Numbered from the stretch's first letter, positions 25,967 to 34,630 are shown. The stretch is 64,000 nucleotides of DNA from Streptacidiphilus jeojiense (GCF_000719095.1 NZ_JOEH01000015.1:113915-177914); one strand, 5' to 3'. The notes: generated from the letters alone by a model not told the origin. Numbers and translations: made by a program.

Positions 25967-28516
25967 GTGGCCGACCCCCGCGAAGCGCTGGTCTACGGCA
26001 CCGCCGACCCCCTGTACTTCGAGACGCCCGGCCGGCTGGCTGATGAGGCCACCTGCTTCGCACTGGCGACGGGAGAAGTCCCGACAGGCTGGCGCCGGTC
26101 GGTGAAGGGACTCTGGGCCAACCTGACCCCGGACCACGCCCCGCCCGTCGAGCAGGGCTGGAAGATCCACCTCTCCGCCACACCGCACACGGCCGACGCG
26201 ACCCTGGAGCGCGCGGCCGCCCTGTGCACGGCCCGGGGAGTCCCGTTCAAGTTCCTGCGCAGCAGTCAGGCACTGCTGCTGATGGGGAACAAGAACATGC
26301 CGCGGGGCAGCAGCGGGAAGTTCGTCACCGTGTATCCGGCGGGCGAGGCCGGACTGGAGCAGGTGCTGGGTGAACTGGTCGCCGCTCTGGACGGGCTGCC
26401 GGGCCCGTACATCCTCAGTGACCTGCGCATCGGCCGCGGACCCGTGCACGTGCGCTACGGAGCGTTCATCGCTCTGCAGTGTCCGGACGAGAACGGCATC
26501 CCCGTCCCCGCGCTGCGCGACCCGTCCGGGAGACTCGTCCCCGACGTCCGGGCACCGGTCTTCCACCTGCCCGAGTGGGTACCGCTGCCGCCCGTCCTGG
26601 AACCGCACGCCGCCGCCCGGCGGGAGGCTCGCGACGACAGCTTCCCCTACCTGGTCCGCGAGCCCCTGCACTTCTCCAACGCGGGCGGCATCTACCGAGC
26701 CGAGCACAGCACCACCGGACAGCAGGTCGTCCTGCGCGAGGCACGGCCGTTCAGCGGCCTCGACGGCGCCCGCGCCGACGCGGTGGAGCGGCTGCACAAC
26801 GAGTACCGCGCACTCATGACACTCCAGGGACTGGACTGCGTACCCCGCCTGTACGGGATGCGCACCGTCTGGGAGCACCACTTCCTGATCGAGGAGTACA
26901 TCGAAGGGCCGACGCTCCTGGAGTCGGTGATCGGCCGCATGCCGCTCCCCGGCCGGGACACCTCCGAAGCGGCCTTCCGCGCGTACGCGGGCTGGGTGGC
27001 GACCGTGACGGACAGCCTGGCGGCGGCTCTGAGCGCGTTCCACGCCCGCGGTGTGTGCTTCCGGGACGTGCACCCCCGCAACATCATCGTGCGCCCCGAC
27101 GACTCGGTGGTGCTGGTGGACTTCGAGTACGCCACCGATGTCGACGCACGCGACCTCGCGCGGGTCGGCGCGGCCGGCTTCACCGCCCCGGCCGGGGCGA
27201 CGGGGGTCGAGGCCGACCAGTACGGCCTCTGGGCGACCTGGCTGTTCATGCTGACGATGCTGACCGAGATGATCGACCTCGATCCGGGCAAGGCCGCACT
27301 GCTCGAAGCGACGGCCCGGGAACGCTTCCGGCTGCCCGCCACCGAGGGCCCGCGCAGGCCGGTGATCAGCGGCTCCGCGGCGGCCCCCGGCGCGACCGGC
27401 GCGCCCGAGGACCTCTTCGACCGGATGCCCTTCGACTGGCCCGCGGTGCGCGACCAACTGGTCGCGGGCATCCACGCCCGGGCGACCCCGGAACGCACCG
27501 ACCGGTTGTTCCCGGCCCACTGGTCGGTGTTTGACACCGGCGGCCACACCCTCGCGCACGGCGCGGCTGGCGTGCTGCTGGCGCTGCACCGGGCGGGCGC
27601 GGCGGTCCCGACGGAGTACGTCGACTGGCTGGCGGACTCGGCTCTGCGCGCCCGCCCCCAGCAGGGCTACGGACTGTACGACGGACTGCACGGCACCGCC
27701 GCGGTGCTCGACGAACTCGGCCGCCACGAAGAGGCCCTGGATGTGCTCGCACGGGCCCGTACCGTCGGCGACCCGCTGCGCGCGGGCCTGCACGGCGGAC
27801 AGGCCGGCGTCGCACTCAACCTCTGCCACTTCGCCCACCGCACCGGCGACGCGACCCTGCTCGACGAAGCCGTGCGCACCGCGGAGCGACTGGACACCCT
27901 GGTGCGCACGGGGGCCCGGGACGGCCTGCGGCTGCCGGCCACGGCCGGACTGCTGGAGGGTCTGAGCGGTGCGGCGCTGCTCCAGCTGCGGCTGCACCGC
28001 ATCACCGGGGAGCAGCGGTATCTGACGGCCGCCCGGACCGCCTTGCACTGGGACCTCGGACACTGCGTCACCCTGCCCGACGGCACGGTCTGGGCGAAGT
28101 ACGGCCACCGCCACCTCCCCTACCTGGACACGGGCAGCGCCGGAATCGCGCTGGTGGCCCGGGAGTACCTGGCCCACGCCGACGACCCCGCGCTGAGCGC
28201 GTTCACGGCCTGCGCCCCTGCGGTCTGCACCTCCGAACTCGTCCGCGAGCCGGGCCTGTTCGGAGGGCGGGCCGGACTCATCGCGGTCCTGGGCCTGCTC
28301 GGCGACCCCGATCAGGACGACCGGGTGCTCGCACCGATCCGCAGGCTCTCCTGGCACGCGGTGCGGAGGCAGGACGGCCTGGTCTTCCCCGGCGCCGGCC
28401 TGACCCGGCTCTCGACGGATCTCGCCACCGGCTCGGCGGGGGTCCTGCTCGCCCTGCACACCGCCTTGGAGGGCAAGGGTCGTCTGGACGCCCTGCTCCC
28501 GGTCGGCACCGGCTGA
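25967..28516 (+). CDS. Class III lanthipeptide synthetase LanKC (second full copy)
   Basis: 849 aa, GTG with GAGGAG upstream, 22 bases after the MFS stop. Same domain order as the 21.9-kb paralogue: lyase (EQGWKIHLSA, VPFKFLRSS, SGKFVTVYP), kinase (CFRDVHPRNIIV, LVDFEYA; strand-3 lysine again Arg, VVLREARPF) and a zinc-less LanC-like cyclase (GAAGVLLALHRAG, GGQAGVALNLCHFA, GSAGVLLALHTAL). The two copies are clearly paralogues along their whole length. Probably serves the 48-aa precursor or the twin precursors at 30.5-30.9 kb. Confidence 0.92.
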   Translation: MADPREALVYGTADPLYFETPGRLADEATCFALATGEVPTGWRRSVKGLWANLTPDHAPPVEQGWKIHLSATPHTADATLERAAALCTARGVPFKFLRSSQALLLMGNKNMPRGSSGKFVTVYPAGEAGLEQVLGELVAALDGLPGPYILSDLRIGRGPVHVRYGAFIALQCPDENGIPVPALRDPSGRLVPDVRAPVFHLPEWVPLPPVLEPHAAARREARDDSFPYLVREPLHFSNAGGIYRAEHSTTGQQVVLREARPFSGLDGARADAVERLHNEYRALMTLQGLDCVPRLYGMRTVWEHHFLIEEYIEGPTLLESVIGRMPLPGRDTSEAAFRAYAGWVATVTDSLAAALSAFHARGVCFRDVHPRNIIVRPDDSVVLVDFEYATDVDARDLARVGAAGFTAPAGATGVEADQYGLWATWLFMLTMLTEMIDLDPGKAALLEATARERFRLPATEGPRRPVISGSAAAPGATGAPEDLFDRMPFDWPAVRDQLVAGIHARATPERTDRLFPAHWSVFDTGGHTLAHGAAGVLLALHRAGAAVPTEYVDWLADSALRARPQQGYGLYDGLHGTAAVLDELGRHEEALDVLARARTVGDPLRAGLHGGQAGVALNLCHFAHRTGDATLLDEAVRTAERLDTLVRTGARDGLRLPATAGLLEGLSGAALLQLRLHRITGEQRYLTAARTALHWDLGHCVTLPDGTVWAKYGHRHLPYLDTGSAGIALVAREYLAHADDPALSAFTACAPAVCTSELVREPGLFGGRAGLIAVLGLLGDPDQDDRVLAPIRRLSWHAVRRQDGLVFPGAGLTRLSTDLATGSAGVLLALHTALEGKGRLDALLPVGTG

Positions 28517-28524
28517 GGTACCAC

Positions 28525-28553
28525 GGGGTGTAGGGATTCCCCCGATGCTAGGG
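28525..28553 (+). promoter_or_regulatory. Possible operator/promoter of the SARP gene
   Basis: GGGGTGTAGGGATTCCCCC is an imperfect palindrome (28525-28543), and TAGGG recurs 18 bases further on at 28549. No other promoter is visible between the LanKC stop and the SARP start at 28627. The binding protein is unknown. Confidence 0.35.
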
Positions 28554-28626
28554 GCCACCGCCTTGGGCAGAGTTGCTCCCAGCGATGGCCCATCGGCTTC
28601 CTCCCGGAACAGCGAAAGGCACTGCG

Positions 28627-30477
28627 GTGACTGACCTGTCGGATCCCGAACACTGTCCGGGGACCCTTCGCTTCTCCGTCCTGGGCCCGCTGTCCGTCGA
28701 GGCCGACGGACGCCCGCTCGAACTCGGGCCGCTCAAGCAACGGCTGGTCCTGGCCATGCTGCTGTGCTGTCCCGGCACGGTGGTCTCGGTCGACATGCTG
28801 ACCATGGCGGTGTGGTCCGACGAACCTCCGCGGACCGCGCGCAAGAACCTGCAGGTGTACGTATCCGCACTGCGCAGGACGCTGGCCGAGTCCGGCACCG
28901 GGGCCGAGGGCCGGCTGCTCCGCAGGTCCGGCGGCTACCTGCTGCGTCCCGCCGAGGCGGAGCTGGACTCGTTGCGGTTCGACCGGCTGGTCCGCGCCGG
29001 CCGTGCGGCGGCCTCGGCGGGCGACTTCCCGCGTGCCGCCCATCTCATGGGGCAGGCAAGGCAGTTGTGGACCGGTCCCCCGCTGATGGAGCTGGCCTGC
29101 TCGGAGCCGGTCCGGGAGGCGGCGGAGCGCATCACGGCCCGGTACCTGGCCGTCAGCGAGGACTGGGCCGAGGCCGCGCTGGCGGCGGGTCAGGTCGCCG
29201 ACGTCGCCGAGGCCACCGGTGACCTGGTGGAGGCGCACCCGCTTCGGGAACGCCTGCGCGCCGCGCACATGACGGCCCTGCACCGCTCGGGGCGCCGGGC
29301 CGAGGCCCTGGCCGCGTACGACGAACTGCGCCAGCACCTCTCGCGCGAGCTGGGCCTCTCGCCGAGCCCGGCGCTGGAGTCCGTGTACCGCTCGATCCTC
29401 GCCGACGAGGTCGGCTACTTCACCGGACCGGCGTCCGCCGGTGCAGGCGGACAGCGCCGCGCACCGGTGGTACTGCCGCCCGACGTCCGGGACTTCACCG
29501 GACGCGAGAGTCAGCTGCGGGAGCTGACGGAGCGGGCCACCGATGGCAATACGGTCAGTGTCGTCGTCGGGCCGGCAGGCGTGGGAAAGACCGCGCTCGC
29601 CGCGCGGGTGGCGCACCGACTGGAGCGTGAGTTCCCCGACGGTCGGATCTGGGTACGGCTCCGTGCGGACGACGGGACGCCCCGGTCGCTCGCCTCGCTG
29701 ACCGCGGAGCTGCTGCAGTACGCGGGCCTGGCGGCGACGCCCGGCAGTCCGGAGCAGGCCGCCGCAGTCTGGCGGACCTGGCTGGCGGACCGGAAGGTGC
29801 TGCTGGTGCTCGACGACGCGCCCGACGAGGCAGCCGTCCGGCAGCTGACGCCGGGTTCCGGACCGAGCGCGGTGCTCGTCACCGCTCGGAGCCGACTCGC
29901 CGGGCTCGCCTCGGTGCACCGGATCGAGGTGCAGCCGTACTCCCCTGCCGAAGCCCTGGAACTGCTGGGCCGGATCATCGGACCGGAACGGGCGAACCGC
30001 GACGTCGCGGCCGCCGAGCGCATCGTCACGGCCTGCGGGCTGTTACCCCTGGCGGTCAGGGTGGCCGGCCTCAAGCTCGCCGTGCTGCGGCATCTGACGC
30101 TCGGTGAGTACGCGTCGCGGCTCGCCGATCCCCGGTCCGTGCTCGACGAGTTGGCGGTCGGCGACAACGACGTGCGCTCACGCGTCGCCGACGAGTGGCG
30201 GCAGCTCGGCGAGCCGGCCCGGTCCGCTCTGCTGCAGCTGGCGGCCGCGCCGTTGGCGCGGGCGTTCACCGCGCCGGAGGCCGCGACGGCCCTGGGCTGC
30301 GACCCCGTCCGCGCGCAGCGTCAGCTGGAGTCGCTGATCGAGCGCGGGGCGGTCGTCTCACCGGAGGCCGAGGTGACGGCGCACGCCACGCTGTACTCGG
30401 TGCCGCACTTCACACATCTGTACGCAAACAGCGTTTCCATACCGGCAGTTGACCACTGCCGAACTTTCACCGGCTAG
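28627..30477 (+). CDS. SARP/AfsR-type regulator (OmpR-like DNA binding, BTAD, NB-ARC)
   Basis: 616 aa from the GTG at 28627. Residues about 10-100 are an OmpR-like winged helix (LRFSVLGPLSVEADGRP, RKNLQVYVSALRRTL), about 105-260 the bacterial transcriptional activation domain, then an NB-ARC ATPase (Walker A GPAGVGKT, Walker B VLLVLDD, LLPLAVRVAG). It stops after the NB-ARC part and lacks the TPR domain of full AfsR. One in-frame TTA codon at 30043 makes it dependent on the bldA leucine tRNA. Its last codons overlap the promoter box of the next precursor. Probable pathway activator. Confidence 0.88.
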   Translation: MTDLSDPEHCPGTLRFSVLGPLSVEADGRPLELGPLKQRLVLAMLLCCPGTVVSVDMLTMAVWSDEPPRTARKNLQVYVSALRRTLAESGTGAEGRLLRRSGGYLLRPAEAELDSLRFDRLVRAGRAAASAGDFPRAAHLMGQARQLWTGPPLMELACSEPVREAAERITARYLAVSEDWAEAALAAGQVADVAEATGDLVEAHPLRERLRAAHMTALHRSGRRAEALAAYDELRQHLSRELGLSPSPALESVYRSILADEVGYFTGPASAGAGGQRRAPVVLPPDVRDFTGRESQLRELTERATDGNTVSVVVGPAGVGKTALAARVAHRLEREFPDGRIWVRLRADDGTPRSLASLTAELLQYAGLAATPGSPEQAAAVWRTWLADRKVLLVLDDAPDEAAVRQLTPGSGPSAVLVTARSRLAGLASVHRIEVQPYSPAEALELLGRIIGPERANRDVAAAERIVTACGLLPLAVRVAGLKLAVLRHLTLGEYASRLADPRSVLDELAVGDNDVRSRVADEWRQLGEPARSALLQLAAAPLARAFTAPEAATALGCDPVRAQRQLESLIERGAVVSPEAEVTAHATLYSVPHFTHLYANSVSIPAVDHCRTFTG

Positions 30478-30480
30478 CTT
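30433..30480 (+). promoter_or_regulatory. Shared regulon promoter box, copy 5 (inside the 3' end of the SARP gene)
   Basis: GTTTCCATACCGGC, then CGGCAGT-TGACC-ACTGCCG (a perfect 7-bp inverted repeat over the -35-like TTGACC), then CCGAACTTTC and a -10-like CTAGCTT. The TAG of the -10 is the stop codon of the SARP gene, so promoter and coding end are superimposed. Confidence 0.72.
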
Positions 30481-30546
30481 CTCCCTCAGCAGGACCGGCC
30501 GTTTCCGTGTCCTGCCCACGACCTTCCCAAGACCGAGGAGATCACC

Positions 30547-30678
30547 ATGGCTGAGACCGTCAAGCCCACCATCGGCTCCATCCTGGACCTGCAGATGCTC
30601 GAGAAGGACGTCAACGACGAGAGCACCTCGCAGACCTGGACCTGCGTCAGCTACGCCAGCAAGATGGACGAGCGGTAG
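30547..30678 (+). CDS. Class III lanthipeptide precursor, 43 aa (twin A)
   Basis: 43 aa, ATG with GAGGAG upstream. Leader box SILDLQMLEKD; core end TSQTWTCVSYASKMDER with Cys33 flanked by Ser26, Thr27, Ser28, Thr30, Thr32 before and Ser35, Ser38 after. It is nearly identical to the precursor on the opposite strand at 30810 from LEKDVNDES through TWTCVSYAS, but the last residues differ (KMDER against NVLTA). It has the shared promoter box 66 bases upstream. Confidence 0.87.
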   Translation: MAETVKPTIGSILDLQMLEKDVNDESTSQTWTCVSYASKMDER

Positions 30679-30712
30679 ATCTCCGCTCTCTTCGTCGAGC
30701 CGACGTGTCGGT

Positions 30713-30748
30713 GCGGGCGGCCCCATCCACAGCGGTGGGGCCGCCCGC
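30713..30748. terminator. Hairpin after twin precursor A
   Basis: Perfect 13-bp inverted repeat (GCGGGCGGCCCCA with its complement), loop of 10 bases, 34 bases after the stop of the plus-strand precursor. Confidence 0.75.
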
Positions 30749-30764
30749 ATCTTGGTGCCAGCAG

Positions 30765-30805
30765 CCGGAATTGGGCACCAGGCCGTCCCTGGTGCCCAAT
30801 TCCGG
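30765..30805. terminator. Hairpin next to twin precursor B
   Basis: Perfect 18-bp inverted repeat (CCGGAATTGGGCACCAGG with its complement) around a 5-base loop, ending four bases from the stop of the minus-strand precursor. A very stable bidirectional stop between the two convergent genes. Confidence 0.8.
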
Positions 30806-30809
30806 CTAT

Positions 30810-30941
30810 TCACGCGGTGAGCACATTGCTGGCGTAGCTGACGCAGGTCCAGGTCTGTGTGCTGCTCTCGTCGTTGACGTCCTTCTCGAGGATCTGCAGG
30901 TTCAGGATGGAGTCGATGGTGGGCTCGATGGTCTCAGGCAC
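30810..30941 (-). CDS. Class III lanthipeptide precursor, 43 aa (twin B)
   Basis: 43 aa from a GTG start with GAGGAGATCACC upstream, the same ribosome-site block as twin A. Leader box SILNLQILEKD; core end TQTWTCVSYASNVLTA with Cys33. It is convergent to twin A and has its own promoter box at 30999-31046. The pair looks like an inverted duplication whose C-terminal tails then diverged. Confidence 0.86.
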   Translation of the reverse strand: MPETIEPTIDSILNLQILEKDVNDESSTQTWTCVSYASNVLTA

Positions 30942-30998
30942 GGTGATCTCCTCGATCGGAAGACGGAGCTGACGGGGTGACAGGTCCGGCTGGAGGAG

Positions 30999-31046
30999 AG
31001 GCTATCCAGCGAAAGTTCGGTGCTGGTCAACTACCGGTACGGAAAC
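30999..31046 (-). promoter_or_regulatory. Shared regulon promoter box, copy 6 (twin precursor B)
   Basis: On the minus strand: GTTTCCGTACCGGTAG, TTGACC, CCGAACTTTC, and -10-like GATAGCCT. Closest to copy 5. It lies 57 bases upstream of the GTG of twin B. Confidence 0.7.
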
Positions 31047-31157
31047 GCTTTCTTCCCAGTCCACCGGGGGACGCCGTTCAGGCGCATCGGTCACTTCCAG
31101 CGTGATACACAGGCTGTGCGTCGGCGGGGGTGTGCCGGCTGGGAGAGAGGGAGTTCC

Positions 31158-34094
31158 TTGCTTCTCGAAGATCCGGCATGGGAGAACAGCGCCGAGTTGG
31201 TCGGCAGACCCGCGGAGCTCCACTGCCTCTCCGAGCTGGTGCGACGCATGAGTACCGGTCGGGGCGGAGTGCTGGAGATCACCGGCGAGCCGGGGATCGG
31301 CAAGACCAGCCTGCTCGGACAGCTGGCCCAGCAGGCGGTCGCCGCCGGGGCACGGGTGCTACGGGTCCACGCAGTGCACGGTACGACGGAACACGGCCAG
31401 GCCGTCGGCGAACTGCTGGCCGCCCTGGAGGGCCGGCGCCCCGCGGCGTCGCACACCGGTCCACCGGTGGAACCCGACCTCCGCAGCCTCCTGGGCAGTT
31501 GGGCCGCCGACCAGGGCGGCGTGCTGCTGCTCGACGACGTCCACCTGTGCGACGAGCAGTCCGCCAGGGCGGTCGCGCAGCTGCTGCGCAGACCCCCGTC
31601 GGGCCCCTTCGCAATGGCCCTGGCCCACCGTCCCAGGCAGACCGGCGCCCTGCTGACGGACGCACTGGAGCGCGGCGCCGAGACCGGTGACGTCATCCGG
31701 CTGACTCCGTCGCCCCTGGACACCCAGGCCACGTCCACCCTGCTCGGCCTCTGGCGGGCCAGGACCAACACCCCCTTCCCGGGCACGGCACCCCGGAACG
31801 ACCTTCCCGCAGCACGGCGGCCCTCCTGGGAGCCGATGAACCAGGGGGCCTACGCCGAGCAGCTGCACGCCGCGTCCGGCGGCAATCCACGGCTGCTCCA
31901 GATCCTCGCCGCCGCGCGATGGGATCCGGACGAGTGGCCACTGAGTGCGGGCCCGGACCGCGACGGCCTGCGGCGTGCGGCGGCTCCCCTCCTCACCGAG
32001 TTCACCGCCCTCAGCACGGTCGCCGCCACTACGGCGGAGGTCGCAGCCGTCCTCGGTGATCCCTTCCTCCCGGCCGAGGTGGCCGCGATCTCCGGACTGG
32101 GGGTCGAACGAACCCTCGGCGCCTTCACCGAACTCTCCGCGGCGGACCTGATCCGTCCGCTGCCCTGGGGCGGTCGCTACGCCTTCCGGCATCCGGTACT
32201 CGGCCACGTCGTCCTGGAACACGCCTCGCCGTCGCTGCGCCTCAGCGCCCACAGCGCCGCGCTGGAGCTGCTCACGGCGCGCCGGGCCCCGGCCGTCCAG
32301 CGTGCCCGGCACGCCGAGTACCTGGTGGGTTCCGGCAGTGTCCCGGCTCTGCAGGGCCTGATCGAGGGCGCGGCGGAGGCCACCGCGCAGGCGCCCGCCA
32401 CCGCCGCTCGCTGGTTGGGCCTGGCGCTGGAGCATCTGCCGACCGGGACCGGGATCAGCGCCACCCGGGCCGTGCTGGTGCTCGACTGCTGCCGCGCTCT
32501 GACCGCCGTGGGCCACCTGCGCGAGGCCCGCTCACTGGCGCACGAACTGCTGCGGCACCGGTCCGACCTGCCCGATGACCTGGCGGTGCGGGCCTACGCC
32601 GTCTGCGGTGAGGTGGAGCGCCTGCTGGGTCGCTACCAGGAGGCCGACGCGGTCGTCCACGCCGGCCTGGACCTGTTGCCCCGGCCGCTGCCGGTTCCGC
32701 TGCCGGGCCCGGCCGCCGAACTGATCACCACGCACGGGCGGGTGCAGATGTTCCGGGACGCCTACGCCCAGGCGCGTGACCTGGTGCGCGAAGCGGCCCA
32801 GGCCGCGTCCGGCGCCGATCCCATGGCTCCCTATCTACGGGCGCTGGCGGCCTTCGGCGACACCCAGCTCGGCCTGCTGCCCGAGGCCGCCCCGGAGATC
32901 ACCGAGTGCGCGCGCCTGGTGGACGCCCTGCCGGACGCCACTGCCGCCTCCATGCCGGAGGTGCTGGCGATGCTCGGCTGCTCGGAGTTGTTCCACGAGC
33001 GCATCCACGACGCTTACCGGCATCTGGAGCGGGGCCTGGACGCCACGTCCGGCGGCAGCCGACGGTACCTGAGAATCAACCAGTTGGTGGCCCTGTGCCA
33101 CCTCGACCAGCTGACGGGGCGTCTGGACGCGCTCGGCCGACGGGCCCGCGAGGCGGAACTGCTCGCCCGGATGATCGGGGCCGACGAAGGCGCGGGCATC
33201 GCGCTGACCCTGAGGGCGACCGGGCTCCTGTGGACGCGGCCGTGCCGGGACACGGGCCGAGTGATCGAGATCGCGGAGGAGGGGCACGCGCTCGCTCATG
33301 CCGTGCGCGGCCTGCGCGCGAACGTCACTGTCGGGCTGCTGGCCTACGTCCAGTTCTACGGCGGACATCCCGCGGACTGCCTGCGCACCCTCGCCGAGGC
33401 GGGCGGCCCGCGACTGCGCGGGTTACTGCCGCCCTGGCGGGCCTCGCTCCTGGCGCTGGCCTCCACCGCGGCGCTGCGCTGCGGTGACATCGACGCTGCC
33501 CGCAGCTGGGCCGTGGCGGCGGAGGCCACCGCCACGCAGCTGGGCCTGCCGCTGCAGCAGCAGCACGTCCGCAGGGCGCAGGCGGAGCTCCACGCCGCGG
33601 TGGGCGACCACGACGCGGCGGCCGAACTGTTCCACCAGGCCGCGGAGGCGTTCCGCCGGGCCGGACTGCCGGTCGAACACGCACTGACCCTGCTGGCCGG
33701 GGCACGCTCGGCGCACACGGCCGGCGGAAGGAGCCGGGCGCTGGAGTGGCTGGACTCGGCAGCGAAGGTCTCCCGCGGCTGCGGCGCCCGGAGGATCCTG
33801 GAGGAGGTGGCAAGGGCCCGGGCGGAGCTGACGCCGCCCCACCCCGCCGACGGATCGGTCGTGACGCTGTCGAACCTGAGCACCAACCCGGCCGTGGCCC
33901 TCCTCAGCAATCGGGAGCGCGAGATCGCCCGACTGGCCGTCATGGGCAGGAGCACCAAGGAGATCGCCGAACAGCTCTTCCTCAGCGCCAGGACGGTGGA
34001 CACCCATCTCGGCAACATCTACCGCAAGCTGGGCATCCGTTCCCGTGCGGCACTGCTGCACGCCCTCAGCTCCGGTGTTGCCAATATTCCGTAG
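31158..34094 (+). CDS. LAL-family transcriptional regulator (AAA-TPR-LuxR)
   Basis: 978 aa from the TTG at 31158, chosen because GAGGGAG precedes it; upstream in-frame starts would overlap the promoter box of twin precursor B. Walker A is GEPGIGKTS near residue 37, Walker B VLLLDDVHL, then a long TPR-like region; the C terminus is a LuxR helix-turn-helix (LSNREREIARLAVMGRS ... SARTVDTHLGNIYRKLGI). It has one in-frame TTA codon at 33423, so expression depends on the bldA tRNA. Third LAL protein of the window and a probable activator of the lanthipeptide genes. Confidence 0.87.
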   Translation: MLLEDPAWENSAELVGRPAELHCLSELVRRMSTGRGGVLEITGEPGIGKTSLLGQLAQQAVAAGARVLRVHAVHGTTEHGQAVGELLAALEGRRPAASHTGPPVEPDLRSLLGSWAADQGGVLLLDDVHLCDEQSARAVAQLLRRPPSGPFAMALAHRPRQTGALLTDALERGAETGDVIRLTPSPLDTQATSTLLGLWRARTNTPFPGTAPRNDLPAARRPSWEPMNQGAYAEQLHAASGGNPRLLQILAAARWDPDEWPLSAGPDRDGLRRAAAPLLTEFTALSTVAATTAEVAAVLGDPFLPAEVAAISGLGVERTLGAFTELSAADLIRPLPWGGRYAFRHPVLGHVVLEHASPSLRLSAHSAALELLTARRAPAVQRARHAEYLVGSGSVPALQGLIEGAAEATAQAPATAARWLGLALEHLPTGTGISATRAVLVLDCCRALTAVGHLREARSLAHELLRHRSDLPDDLAVRAYAVCGEVERLLGRYQEADAVVHAGLDLLPRPLPVPLPGPAAELITTHGRVQMFRDAYAQARDLVREAAQAASGADPMAPYLRALAAFGDTQLGLLPEAAPEITECARLVDALPDATAASMPEVLAMLGCSELFHERIHDAYRHLERGLDATSGGSRRYLRINQLVALCHLDQLTGRLDALGRRAREAELLARMIGADEGAGIALTLRATGLLWTRPCRDTGRVIEIAEEGHALAHAVRGLRANVTVGLLAYVQFYGGHPADCLRTLAEAGGPRLRGLLPPWRASLLALASTAALRCGDIDAARSWAVAAEATATQLGLPLQQQHVRRAQAELHAAVGDHDAAAELFHQAAEAFRRAGLPVEHALTLLAGARSAHTAGGRSRALEWLDSAAKVSRGCGARRILEEVARARAELTPPHPADGSVVTLSNLSTNPAVALLSNREREIARLAVMGRSTKEIAEQLFLSARTVDTHLGNIYRKLGIRSRAALLHALSSGVANIP

Positions 34095-34111
34095 TTACGT
34101 ATTATTGCGCC

Positions 34112-34630
34112 ATGGACCTTGAGGAGCGCGTCGCGGACCTGACGCGACGCGTTGCCGACCTCGAGGCCAGGCTGGACCGGAGCGAGCCCGCCGCAGTGCC
34201 GGCGGCCCCGACCCAGGACGGCTTCTGGGCGCTGTCCACCTGGAAGAAGCAGCTGGCCGAGGCCGAACTGGACGGCGGCGGGGTGCTGTTCACCGGCGCC
34301 GTCCAACTCCCGTCGGGCAAGCGCTACGAGTGGCAGGCCGGCTACAGCACGGAGAGCCTGCTGGCGAGCGATCTCGCGAGCGCGGCCGAGGCCCTCTCCG
34401 CACTCGGCAACCCGGTGCGCCTGCTGATGCTCCGTGAGATCCTGCTCGGCCGCAGCACCGTCAACTCGCTGGCCCAGGTCGCGGACATGGGGACGAGCGG
34501 ACAGATCTACCACCACCTGCGACAGATGACGGCGGCCGGCTGGCTGCACTCGTCGTCGCGGGGACACTACGAGGTCCCGGTCGAGCGCATGGTCCCGCTC
34601 CTGGTCGCACTCGCGGCGGCACAACGGTGA
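34112..34630 (+). CDS. ArsR-like winged-helix regulator with N-terminal coiled coil
   Basis: 172 aa, ATG 17 bases after the LAL stop. Residues 1-28 are a heptad-like coiled coil (LEERVADLTRRVADLEARLD). The C-terminal half is a winged helix (ALSALGNPVRLLMLREILLG, SGQIYHHLRQMTAAGWL) of the ArsR/HTH_20 type. No metal-binding Cys motif is seen, so it is probably not a metal sensor. A TACGTA palindrome lies just upstream at 34096. Likely local repressor or activator; target unknown. Confidence 0.78.
   Translation: MDLEERVADLTRRVADLEARLDRSEPAAVPAAPTQDGFWALSTWKKQLAEAELDGGGVLFTGAVQLPSGKRYEWQAGYSTESLLASDLASAAEALSALGNPVRLLMLREILLGRSTVNSLAQVADMGTSGQIYHHLRQMTAAGWLHSSSRGHYEVPVERMVPLLVALAAAQR

Noticed and set aside
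21863..28516. Class IV (LanL) assignment for the LanKC enzymes
   Set aside because: The zinc-binding Cys, Cys-His ligands of LanL/LanC are not present in the cyclase domains, so class III fits better.
31020..31157. Upstream GTG start for the third LAL regulator at 31020
   Set aside because: It would translate through the promoter box of the opposite-strand precursor and has no ribosome site; TTG 31158 has GAGGGAG in front.
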